From NCBI RefSeq assembly GCF_004138495.1, contig NZ_ML142864.1, forward strand, positions 136,215 through 151,748: a stretch of DNA of 15,534 bases, in the 5' to 3' direction. Positions 1-5,498 of the stretch are shown here, piece by piece. Made by a program: the position numbers and the translations under genes. The notes beneath the pieces were generated by a model. That model saw nothing but the letters and a program-made list of their open reading frames with translations, made no database searches and had not been told where the DNA came from. Source of the DNA: Phytoactinopolyspora endophytica (lineage in GTDB: Bacteria > Actinomycetota > Actinomycetes > Jiangellales > Jiangellaceae). How positions within the stretch are numbered: the stretch's first letter is position 1; each line of letters begins with the position of its first letter.

Positions 1-667
1 CGAGCTCATCGAAGACTACGAGGTCGACGGGCGCACGGTACTGCCCGTCTATGAGCTCATCACCGTGATCGCCCACGGCTCCGCGACAGACAACGGGCTC
101 TACCGGACGTTCGAACCGGACGAGGTGATCGAGGACTACCTCGAGGCGGCGCGCGAGCACGGCGCGCTCCTGCTGCTGAACGTGCAGCCCGGTCGTTCGG
201 ACTTCCTCGACGACGTCCAACAGCTCGAGAGATGGCTGCTGGAACCCGACGTCGGGCTGGCCCTCGACCCTGAATGGGCGGTCGGCGACGGCGAGGTGCC
301 CGGGCGTACCTACGGCAGCACCACCGGTGCCGAGCTCGACTCCGTGGCCGAGTACGTCTCCGGCCTGGTCACCGAGAACGACCTTCCGGAGAAGGCGGTC
401 GTCTTTCACCAGGTGCACGAGTCGGTGGTGCAGGACGAGGAAGACCTCGGCGAGCACCCGGGCGTCGCCCTGGTGAAGAGCGTCGACGGAATCGGGTCGC
501 GAGAGAGCAAAGAGGAGACCTGGGATCGGCTGATGCCGCCGAGGGCCGAGCCGGTCCACGCCGGATTCAAGCTCTTCTTCGACGAGGACGCCGAGCATGG
601 CCCGCTGATGACGCCCGAACAGGTTCTCGCGCTGGAGCCGTTACCCGAGTACGTGCTCTACGAGTGA
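1..667 (+). CDS. Conserved actinobacterial hypothetical protein (5' end outside window)
   Basis: The reading frame is open from base 2, without an initiator, to the TGA at 665-667, so this is the C-terminal ~221 residues of a longer protein. The GTG at 65 lies in the middle of conserved-looking sequence and is unlikely to be the true start. The segment reads like an alternating strand/helix (TIM-barrel-like) fold: a beta strand ending VIAHGS, then LLLLNVQPGRSDF, then DVGLALDPEW, then VVFHQVHE, then VALVKSVDG, and finally FKLFFDEDAEHGPLMTPEQ. I recall similar unannotated lipoproteins/secreted proteins in actinobacteria, but this is memory, not a search, and no catalytic activity can be assigned. 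Acidic residues dominate, consistent with an exported protein. It converges with the aldo/keto reductase (10 bp between stops), so it is transcribed separately from the sugar operon and is probably unrelated to it. Confidence 0.8.
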   Translation, partial: ELIEDYEVDGRTVLPVYELITVIAHGSATDNGLYRTFEPDEVIEDYLEAAREHGALLLLNVQPGRSDFLDDVQQLERWLLEPDVGLALDPEWAVGDGEVPGRTYGSTTGAELDSVAEYVSGLVTENDLPEKAVVFHQVHESVVQDEEDLGEHPGVALVKSVDGIGSRESKEETWDRLMPPRAEPVHAGFKLFFDEDAEHGPLMTPEQVLALEPLPEYVLYE

Positions 668-677
668 GGCCTACGGT

Positions 678-1679
678 TCAGGGAAGTGCTGGACCGTCCC
701 CGATGCCGTGTGCCCGGATCGCGGCGCCGATGTCCGAGAGGTCCTGGTCGTCGAGGTTCAGGTTGATCGCCGGCAACCAGCCATCGATCTGATCCGGCCG
801 GCGAGCACCCACGATCGCACCCGTGACGCCGGTGAACGCGAGCGTCCATGCGACGGCGAGTGCCGCCACCGATGTCTCGTTCCGTTCCGCGACGGGCCGT
901 AGATCCTCGACCAGCGCCAGGTTGCGGCGGAGCCCTTCACCTTTGAAGTCTTTGCTGCGGCTGCGCCAGTCATCGTCGCCCAGCGCTGCCGCCCGCTCCT
1001 CGGTGAAGCTGCCGGTGAGCAGGCCGGAAGCCATCGGACTGTACACGATCACGCCGGTGCCGTGTTTGGCACACCACGGGATCACGTCGCCGGCGGCTTC
1101 GCGCCTGATCAGGTTGAACGGCGGCTGCAACGAGTCGACGTGGTCGATGGCCTCGGCCCGCTCCAGTGCGTCGACGTCGTGGTTGGACAGTCCGATCGCG
1201 CGGACTTTTCCCTCCGCCTTCAGCTCGGCGAACGTCTGCCAGTACTCCTCCAACGGTGTGCCGTCGGCCGCCGGCCAGTGCATCTGGTACAGATCGATTC
1301 GTTCGGCTTCCAAACGGCGCAGCGAGCTCTCCACTTCGCGGCGCAGGCTCGCGGGTTCGCCGACCCGCCGCGCGGCGGCAGACCTGTCGGACTCGTCCCA
1401 GGCCAGCCCGCCCTTGGTGAAGATGTACGGGCGGTCCGCCTCCGGAATGTCGCGTACCGCCCGGCCGACCACCTCCTCGGAATGCCCCAGCCCATAGATC
1501 GCGGCAGTGTCGATCCAGTTCACACCGGATTCGACGGCGTACCGGATCGCGGCGATCGACTCCGCGTCATCCTGCTCGCCCCATGCGTGTGACCAGCCGC
1601 CGCCCCCGATCGCCCAGGCTCCGAAACCGGCGCGGGTGATGTGCATGTCCGTTTGGCCGAGTTGCGCTGTCTGCAGCAT
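678..1679 (-). CDS. Aldo/keto reductase
   Basis: A 333-residue NAD(P)H-dependent oxidoreductase of the aldo/keto reductase superfamily, close to the usual length. The catalytic tetrad is readable: Asp57 and Tyr62 (NWIDTAAIYG), Lys89 (FTKGG) and His134 (YQMHWP). The motifs GFGAWAIGGG near the N-terminus, IGLSNHD in the middle and AIVGARRPDQI in the C-terminal cofactor region are also typical, resembling the AKR11/IolS-like branch. The ATG at 1679 follows AGGAG closely. It lies 14 bp downstream of the aldolase stop on the same strand, so it is very likely the last gene of the SIS-ROK-PfkB-aldolase operon. Its substrate is not predictable; an aldehyde or sugar in the same pathway is an inference from position. 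Downstream, it ends 10 bp from the convergent hypothetical gene. Confidence 0.92.
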   Translation of the reverse strand: MLQTAQLGQTDMHITRAGFGAWAIGGGGWSHAWGEQDDAESIAAIRYAVESGVNWIDTAAIYGLGHSEEVVGRAVRDIPEADRPYIFTKGGLAWDESDRSAAARRVGEPASLRREVESSLRRLEAERIDLYQMHWPAADGTPLEEYWQTFAELKAEGKVRAIGLSNHDVDALERAEAIDHVDSLQPPFNLIRREAAGDVIPWCAKHGTGVIVYSPMASGLLTGSFTEERAAALGDDDWRSRSKDFKGEGLRRNLALVEDLRPVAERNETSVAALAVAWTLAFTGVTGAIVGARRPDQIDGWLPAINLNLDDQDLSDIGAAIRAHGIGDGPALP

Positions 1680-1693
1680 GTCTCCTGTCTACC

Positions 1694-2524
1694 TCATCCA
1701 TGCAGGAGCGTCAGCAGACGGGCCGCCTCGGCAGCGGCCGCGTCCCGTCCGGCGGCGAGATACTTGCGGGGGTCGACGACATCGTCTTGGGCCAGACGGT
1801 CGCGGATCGCCGAGGTGAACACGACGTTGAGGTGGGTGGCGATGTTGACCTTGGTGATGCCGGCGTCCACGGCGGCGGTCAGCCCGGCATCGGGAACCCC
1901 GCTGGAGCCGTGCAGCACCAGCGGCACGGGCACGGCGTCTCGCAGCGACTCGATCAGTTTCTCGTCCAGCACCGCATGCCGGCTGGTCATCGCGTGTGAG
2001 CTGCCGACGGCGACGGCGAGGGCGTCCACGCCGGTACTGGCCGCGAACTCGCGTGCCTCGTCCGGATCCGTGCGCGCTCCCGGCGCGTGCACGCCGTCCT
2101 TGCCACCGACCTCGCCCAGCTCAGCCTCGACCGGAACACCGAGCCGGCGGCAGTACCGCACCACCTCGGCGGTGCGCGACACGTTGGCGTCGTGGTCAAG
2201 CGTCGAGCCGTCGTACATCACACTGGTGAAGCCCAGGTCCACGGCCTCATGCACGAGATCGACACGCTCGGCGTGGTCGAGGTGGACGGCGACTGGGACA
2301 TCGGCGCGCCGAGCCAGCTCGATCGCGGCCAGCCCCAGCGGTGCGAGTGCGCCGTGGTACCGCACGCAGTTCTCACTGATCTGCAGGATGACCGGCAGAC
2401 CGGTGCTTTCCGCCGCGGCGACGAAAGCTTCAGCGTGCTCGAGCTGGATGACGTTGAACGCGCCGACGCCCCGTCCTCTCGCGGCGGCCGGTTCGAGGAT
2501 CTCGCTGGTCGTGGCCAAGGTCAT
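1694..2524 (-). CDS. Class II bisphosphate aldolase (fructose/tagatose-bisphosphate type)
   Basis: A 276-residue zinc-dependent aldolase that should cleave a ketose-1,6-bisphosphate into dihydroxyacetone phosphate and glyceraldehyde-3-phosphate in the cytoplasm. Visible hallmarks are GAFNV (~21-25), the catalytic Asp83 and zinc ligand His84 in HLDHA, the acidic EAELGEVGG (~133-141), zinc ligands His177 (GSSHA) and His205 (LHGSSG), and the phosphate/substrate loop KVNIAT (~225-230). The ~276-residue size fits the short GatY/KbaY/AgaY-type aldolases better than longer glycolytic class II enzymes. The start is the ATG at 2524, preceded by GGAGG with 6-base spacing; a longer frame upstream only shadows the kinase gene. 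It overlaps the PfkB kinase stop by 4 bp (ATGA), implying translational coupling. Placement after a PfkB kinase favours tagatose-1,6-bisphosphate as substrate (inference); fructose-1,6-bisphosphate is the alternative. Confidence 0.9.
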   Translation of the reverse strand: MTLATTSEILEPAAARGRGVGAFNVIQLEHAEAFVAAAESTGLPVILQISENCVRYHGALAPLGLAAIELARRADVPVAVHLDHAERVDLVHEAVDLGFTSVMYDGSTLDHDANVSRTAEVVRYCRRLGVPVEAELGEVGGKDGVHAPGARTDPDEAREFAASTGVDALAVAVGSSHAMTSRHAVLDEKLIESLRDAVPVPLVLHGSSGVPDAGLTAAVDAGITKVNIATHLNVVFTSAIRDRLAQDDVVDPRKYLAAGRDAAAAEAARLLTLLHG

Positions 2525-3441
2525 GTGGTACCTCCGAGTAGGACCGTCTCCCGTAGGCGTGCGTACGCGGCGGCGTCGTACTCGCCGGCGGCCGCCGCGA
2601 GCACCGTGGCGGCGGAGAGGGCGCACGCGCGGCGGAGCATCTCCGGCCAGGCGAGCCCGGCGCGCACTCCTGCCGCGAGAGCCGCGACGACGGAGTCGCC
2701 CGCACCCGTCGGATTACCCGTGAGCGGTTGTGGGAGCCGTGCTGTCCAGGTGCCGTCGTCAGTGACGGCGAGCAGGCCGGCGTCACCGAGCGATGCCACG
2801 ACAGCGGCGCCGGTCTCCTCCTGGAGCGCGGCCGCCGCGCGCCGTGCGTCGGGGATGCCCGTGACGTCGTGTAGTTCGTCGGCGTTCGGCTTGAGGATGG
2901 TGGGACGGGCATGCGCAGCGGCCCGCAGCGCCGGACCCGAGGTGTCGACGATCACCGTCGTGCCGGTCCGTGAGATCTGGCCGACCAGGTCCGTGAGCGC
3001 GGACGGAGCCACCCCGGGAGGCATGCTGCCGCAGATGGTGACGGCGTCGGCGTCCACCGCCAGCTCGACCACCCGCTGCCGCAGACGGGCCCACTGTTCA
3101 CCGCTCACCTCCGGGCCGGGCTCGTTGAACAGCGTCGCCGTTCCGGCTGATTCGTCGACGATGTTGACGGTGCGGCGGGTGAGGAGATCGGCGGTGACCA
3201 GTGTGTCGTCGATCGCGAGTTCGGCCAGGCCCGTCCGTAGGGACGCGCCTTCCGGTCCGCCGACGAGGCCGGTCACCGTCGCTGGGACCCCCAGCGTGTG
3301 CAGGACACGGGCGACGTTGATGCCCTTGCCGCCCGGGCGGCGCCGCACTGACGTGACCCGGTGAGCGTGCCCCGGGCGCAGCTCGCCCACCGTGTAGGTG
3401 AGGTCGAGCGCCGGGTTCGGCGTCACGGTCACGACGGCCAT
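2521..3441 (-). CDS. PfkB-family hexose-phosphate kinase (1-phosphofructokinase / tagatose-6-phosphate kinase)
   Basis: A 306-residue ribokinase/PfkB-superfamily sugar kinase of the FruK/LacC/AgaZ-like type. The N-terminus TVTPNPALDLTY (Asp13) is characteristic of the 1-phosphofructokinase/LacC group. GGKGINVARVL (~37-47) is the first PfkB signature, ICGSMPPG (~136-143) follows, LKPNADEL (~183-190) is present, and GNPTGAGDS (~242-250) holds the catalytic base Asp249 and anion hole. ATP-dependent phosphorylation of a ketose phosphate to a 1,6-bisphosphate is the family activity. Next to an aldolase and a SIS amino-sugar enzyme, tagatose-6-phosphate is my preferred substrate, with fructose-1-phosphate as alternative. 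The start is the ATG at 3441, which shares one base with the ROK kinase stop (TGATG); only a weak GAGGG lies upstream, so coupled reinitiation is likely. The longer upstream frame is a shadow of the ROK gene. Confidence 0.9.
   Translation of the reverse strand: MAVVTVTPNPALDLTYTVGELRPGHAHRVTSVRRRPGGKGINVARVLHTLGVPATVTGLVGGPEGASLRTGLAELAIDDTLVTADLLTRRTVNIVDESAGTATLFNEPGPEVSGEQWARLRQRVVELAVDADAVTICGSMPPGVAPSALTDLVGQISRTGTTVIVDTSGPALRAAAHARPTILKPNADELHDVTGIPDARRAAAALQEETGAAVVASLGDAGLLAVTDDGTWTARLPQPLTGNPTGAGDSVVAALAAGVRAGLAWPEMLRRACALSAATVLAAAAGEYDAAAYARLRETVLLGGTT
2531..2535 (-). promoter_or_regulatory. Shine-Dalgarno deciding the aldolase start
   Basis: GGAGG on the minus strand, six bases before the ATG at 2524-2522. 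It lies inside the last codons of the PfkB kinase gene and rules out the longer reading frame that begins at 2626. Confidence 0.85.
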
Positions 3442-4367
3442 CAGGCGGCGACGCCCTCGTCGAGCAGCGTCCAGGCCAGTAGTCCGGCACCCGCGCATCC
3501 GGCACGTTCGCCCAGCTCGGCGGGGACGATCCTGGGCTGTCGCTGGAATGTGAGGCGCGCCTGCAGCCGCGATGACAACGGCTCGATGAGCTCGGCGCCG
3601 GCTGTTGCCAGACCACCTCCGACGATGATGACCTCCGGTGCCACCAGCGAGCACGCGGTGGCCAGGCCGCGCGACAGGGCGTCGACGGCCTCGTCCCAGA
3701 CCTCGCGAGCGATATGGTCACCGTCGTGCATCCGCTTCAGGACGTCGGATGCCCCCAGTGTCTGCTTGCCCGAGCGGTGTGCATACCGGCGGGCGATCGC
3801 CGCGGCCGATGCGATGGACTCAAGACAGCCGACGGCGCCGCAGGCACACGGCTCACGGTGGCCGACGTCCACGTGTCCGAGCTCGCCGGCCATACCGTCG
3901 CCGTCGAGAACTCGCCCGTCGACGACGATGGCGGCCCCGATCCCGGTGCCGATCGGCACGAACAGCACATTGCCGGCGCCACGTGCGGCGCCGGTTCGCG
4001 CCTCGGCGAGGCCGCCGGCCCGCACGTCGTGACCGAGCGCCACCGGCAGCCCGGTCCGCTCCGCGGTGAGCGTGCGGAACGGAACGTCCCGCCACTTGAG
4101 GTTCTCCGACCAGACCGCCCGGCCGGAAGCGACATCGACGATGCCGGGCACGACGAGGCCGCACGCACGGGCTCGGCGCGCGGCGGGGTGGGCCCGCAGT
4201 TCCTCCAGCGTGGCCAGCACGGTCTCGACCACGGCGTCCGGACCGGCCTCACGCCGGGTCCGGCGCTGCAATGTCCACAGTGCGGTACCGGCGCGGTCAA
4301 GGACCGCTCCTTTGAGGCTCGAACCGCCGACGTCCAGCGCGACGACAGTGTCGGCGTCCAGCGTCAA
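3441..4367 (-). CDS. ROK-family sugar kinase (probable N-acetylhexosamine kinase)
   Basis: A 308-residue ROK (repressor/ORF/kinase) kinase without an N-terminal DNA-binding domain, so an enzyme rather than a regulator. Motifs in order: ATP-binding DVGGSSLKGAV (~12-22), GLVVPGIVD (~70-78), the catalytic Asp114 in GHDVRAGG, FVPIGTGIGAAIV (~136-148), ELGHVDVG with His165, and the zinc motif CACGAVGCLE (~174-183). Most ROK glucokinases read Asn-Asp before the helix; here it is His-Asp. The family phosphorylates glucose, ManNAc, GlcNAc or GalNAc at O6. Given GH20 and the SIS enzyme in the locus, a HexNAc or hexosamine is the likely substrate (inference). The start is a TTG at 4367 that overlaps the SIS gene stop by 4 bp (TTGA); GGGGAAG lies close upstream, and no better start precedes the ATP motif. 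Confidence 0.9.
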   Translation of the reverse strand: MTLDADTVVALDVGGSSLKGAVLDRAGTALWTLQRRTRREAGPDAVVETVLATLEELRAHPAARRARACGLVVPGIVDVASGRAVWSENLKWRDVPFRTLTAERTGLPVALGHDVRAGGLAEARTGAARGAGNVLFVPIGTGIGAAIVVDGRVLDGDGMAGELGHVDVGHREPCACGAVGCLESIASAAAIARRYAHRSGKQTLGASDVLKRMHDGDHIAREVWDEAVDALSRGLATACSLVAPEVIIVGGGLATAGAELIEPLSSRLQARLTFQRQPRIVPAELGERAGCAGAGLLAWTLLDEGVAA

Positions 4368-5266
4368 CGCTTCCCCGTCTCGAGGACGACGGATCGGTCG
4401 AGGTTGCGTGGCCGGTCCGGGTCCAGCCCCTTCTTGAGCCCCAGCGTGACCGCGAGCCGCTGAACCCGGACGAGATCGACCATCGGATCCACGTCATCGG
4501 CCACGACGAGGGCGCCGGTGGCCCCGACTTCGTCGATGAGACCGGCGGGTGACTGCCCGCCGAGGAACCATACGACGCCGTTTTGGTCAGCCAGACTGAT
4601 CGGGCCGTGCCGGTAGTCCATCGCCGGGTAAGACTCCGCCCAGGACAACGAGGCTTCACGCATCTTCAGTGCCGCTTCGTTGGCGAGGCCGACGGTCCAT
4701 GCCTGACCGAGGAAGACGAACTGCTGCTGCGCGGTGAGCGCGGGGTCGACGGAATCGGTCAGCGCTCGTTCGGCCTGAGCGTGAATCGCGCTGAGGTCAT
4801 CGCCGATGTGGGTGCGTAGCAGCGCTAGCGCGCTGGTGGCGAAACGCGTCTGCACGACGGACTTCTCGTCGGCGAAGTCGAGCACTACGAGCTCATCGGT
4901 CAGGTTCGCGATCGGCGTCTCGGGATCGGCCGTGATCGCCACTGTCGGCATCTCCCCTCGGATCGCCGCCAGAACATCGAGCACTTCGCTCGTGGTGCCC
5001 GACCGTGTGATGGCGACCAAGCGGTCGTATCGACGCTTCAAGGGGAACTCGGAGGCGACGAACGCGTCGGTTTCGCCAAGCCCGTATCGCTCACGCTGTC
5101 CCGCGTACGCCTGCGCCATGAACCAGGACGTGCCGCAGCCGACTACGGCGACTCGTTCGCCTGCCTGGGGAAGCCGCCCGGACACCGACGGGGCGAGTTC
5201 TGCCGCGCGCTGCCAGCACGCCGGTTGGCTGTCGATCTCAGCCTGGACGTGTGGCGTACTCGACAA
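4364..5266 (-). CDS. SIS-domain sugar-phosphate isomerase/deaminase (AgaS/GlmS-C-like)
   Basis: A 300-residue protein with two SIS (sugar isomerase) lobes. The first carries VGCGTSWFMAQ (~42-52) and ITRSGTTSEVL (~86-96), the phosphosugar-binding Ser/Thr loops. The second carries FLGQAW, then NEAALKMREAS (~196-206) and the block AESYPAMDYRHGPISL (~210-225). Glu204 and His220 align by eye with the isomerase residues of the GlmS C-terminal half and related AgaS proteins. The family isomerises or deaminates hexosamine-6-phosphates; galactosamine-6-phosphate to tagatose-6-phosphate plus ammonia fits the downstream kinase and aldolase (inference). It is shorter than AgaS as I remember it (~380 residues), so a FrlB-like or other SIS specificity remains possible. 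The TTG start at 5266 is fixed by GGAGG five bases upstream. It is the first gene of the catabolic operon. Confidence 0.85.
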   Translation of the reverse strand: MSSTPHVQAEIDSQPACWQRAAELAPSVSGRLPQAGERVAVVGCGTSWFMAQAYAGQRERYGLGETDAFVASEFPLKRRYDRLVAITRSGTTSEVLDVLAAIRGEMPTVAITADPETPIANLTDELVVLDFADEKSVVQTRFATSALALLRTHIGDDLSAIHAQAERALTDSVDPALTAQQQFVFLGQAWTVGLANEAALKMREASLSWAESYPAMDYRHGPISLADQNGVVWFLGGQSPAGLIDEVGATGALVVADDVDPMVDLVRVQRLAVTLGLKKGLDPDRPRNLDRSVVLETGKR

Positions 5267-5271
5267 GGAAA

Positions 5272-5276
5272 CCTCC
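5272..5276 (-). promoter_or_regulatory. Shine-Dalgarno deciding the TTG start of the SIS gene
   Basis: GGAGG on the minus strand, five bases before the TTG at 5266-5264. It is the reason for accepting a rare TTG initiator for the first gene of the operon. Confidence 0.8.
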
Positions 5277-5283
5277 AGGGCGG

Positions 5284-5367
5284 TCAGTGTTGGTCTGCGG
5301 GGGCGGGCGGGGTGGCTCCGGGTGTGTGCCTCGTGACCCGGCGGGGCGTTGGCGCCTCCTTTGTCAT
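5284..5367 (-). other. Possible leaderless 27-codon upstream ORF in the SIS operon leader
   Basis: An ATG at 5367-5365 sits exactly where transcription is predicted to begin, seven bases after the GAGGAT -10 box. It opens a proline-rich 27-codon frame ending in TGA at 5286-5284, 17 bases before the SIS TTG. Leaderless translation is common in actinobacteria. In GC-rich DNA a frame this short can easily be chance, so I rate it low. Confidence 0.2.
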
Positions 5368-5373
5368 GCCGCC

Positions 5374-5402
5374 ATCCTCGTCGGCTGATTGCCCGATGTC
5401 AA
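5374..5402 (-). promoter_or_regulatory. Candidate promoter of the SIS-ROK-PfkB-aldolase-AKR operon
   Basis: On the minus strand, TTGACA (5402-5397) is followed after 17 bases by GAGGAT (5379-5374), a good housekeeping-sigma promoter for actinobacteria. Transcription would start near 5367, giving a leader of about 100 bases before the SIS gene. The -35 hexamer sits in a 19-bp element that recurs upstream of the permease operon. Inferred from sequence only. Confidence 0.65.
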
Positions 5403-5407
5403 GCGTT
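5389..5407. promoter_or_regulatory. Conserved -35/operator element, copy 1
   Basis: On the minus strand AACGCTTGACATCGGGCAA. It matches 14549-14567 at 18 of 19 positions, in the same orientation relative to the downstream operon. The identity extends well beyond TTGACA on both sides, which suggests a regulator site overlapping the -35 box rather than only a core promoter. Confidence 0.65.
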
Positions 5408-5409
5408 AT

Positions 5410-5423
5410 CTCATCATTATGAG
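5410..5423. promoter_or_regulatory. Inverted repeat, candidate operator (distal to the hexosaminidase)
   Basis: CTCAT-CATT-ATGAG, a perfect 5-bp arm dyad with a 4-bp centre. It resembles the second dyad at 5442-5456 and lies about 32 bp, or three helical turns, from it centre to centre. It is positioned just upstream of the -35 of the SIS operon promoter. Confidence 0.5.
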
Positions 5424-5431
5424 CAGAATCA

Positions 5432-5446
5432 ATCATACTTTGCTCA
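5432..5446. promoter_or_regulatory. Second conserved upstream element, copy 1
   Basis: On the plus strand ATCATACTTTGCTCA. It matches 14592-14606 at 12 of 15 positions. It lies exactly 29 bp from the TTGACA hexamer in both regions, while the sequence in between is not conserved. Confidence 0.5.
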
Positions 5447-5456
5447 TATAATGAGC
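5442..5456. promoter_or_regulatory. Inverted repeat overlapping the hexosaminidase -10, candidate operator
   Basis: GCTCAT-ATA-ATGAGC, a perfect 6-bp arm dyad. Its centre contains a consensus TATAAT (5447-5452, plus strand). A repressor bound here would cover the -10 box of the hexosaminidase gene. Together with the dyad at 5410-5423 it could allow cooperative binding. The cognate factor is not shown by the sequence; the DeoR-family protein at the right edge is the nearest candidate. Confidence 0.55.
5447..5452 (+). promoter_or_regulatory. Candidate -10 box of the hexosaminidase gene
   Basis: Perfect TATAAT on the plus strand, about 47 bases before the chosen start codon. The expected -35 window (around 5423-5430) shows no good TTGACA-like hexamer, so activity may be weak or depend on a regulator. 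Confidence 0.5.
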
Positions 5457-5486
5457 GTTAGGGTGAACGGAACCCTCCGTGGCGAG

Positions 5487-5492
5487 AAGGAG
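5487..5492 (+). promoter_or_regulatory. Shine-Dalgarno deciding the hexosaminidase start
   Basis: AAGGAG, six bases before the ATG at 5499 and three before the ATG at 5496. The spacing favours 5499. The upstream in-frame starts at 5349 and 5451 fall before or inside the promoter and are unlikely. Confidence 0.75.
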
Positions 5493-5498
5493 AACATG

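Noticed and set aside
1641..3364. Long plus-strand frames opposite the aldolase and PfkB kinase (1641-2723, 2087-3364)
   Set aside because: Ser/Arg/Ala-rich shadows of genes with complete catalytic motifs on the other strand.
5349..5498. N-terminal extension of the hexosaminidase from TTG 5349 or ATG 5451
   Set aside because: These starts lie before or within the -10 box and the operator-like dyads; AAGGAG supports the ATG at 5499.
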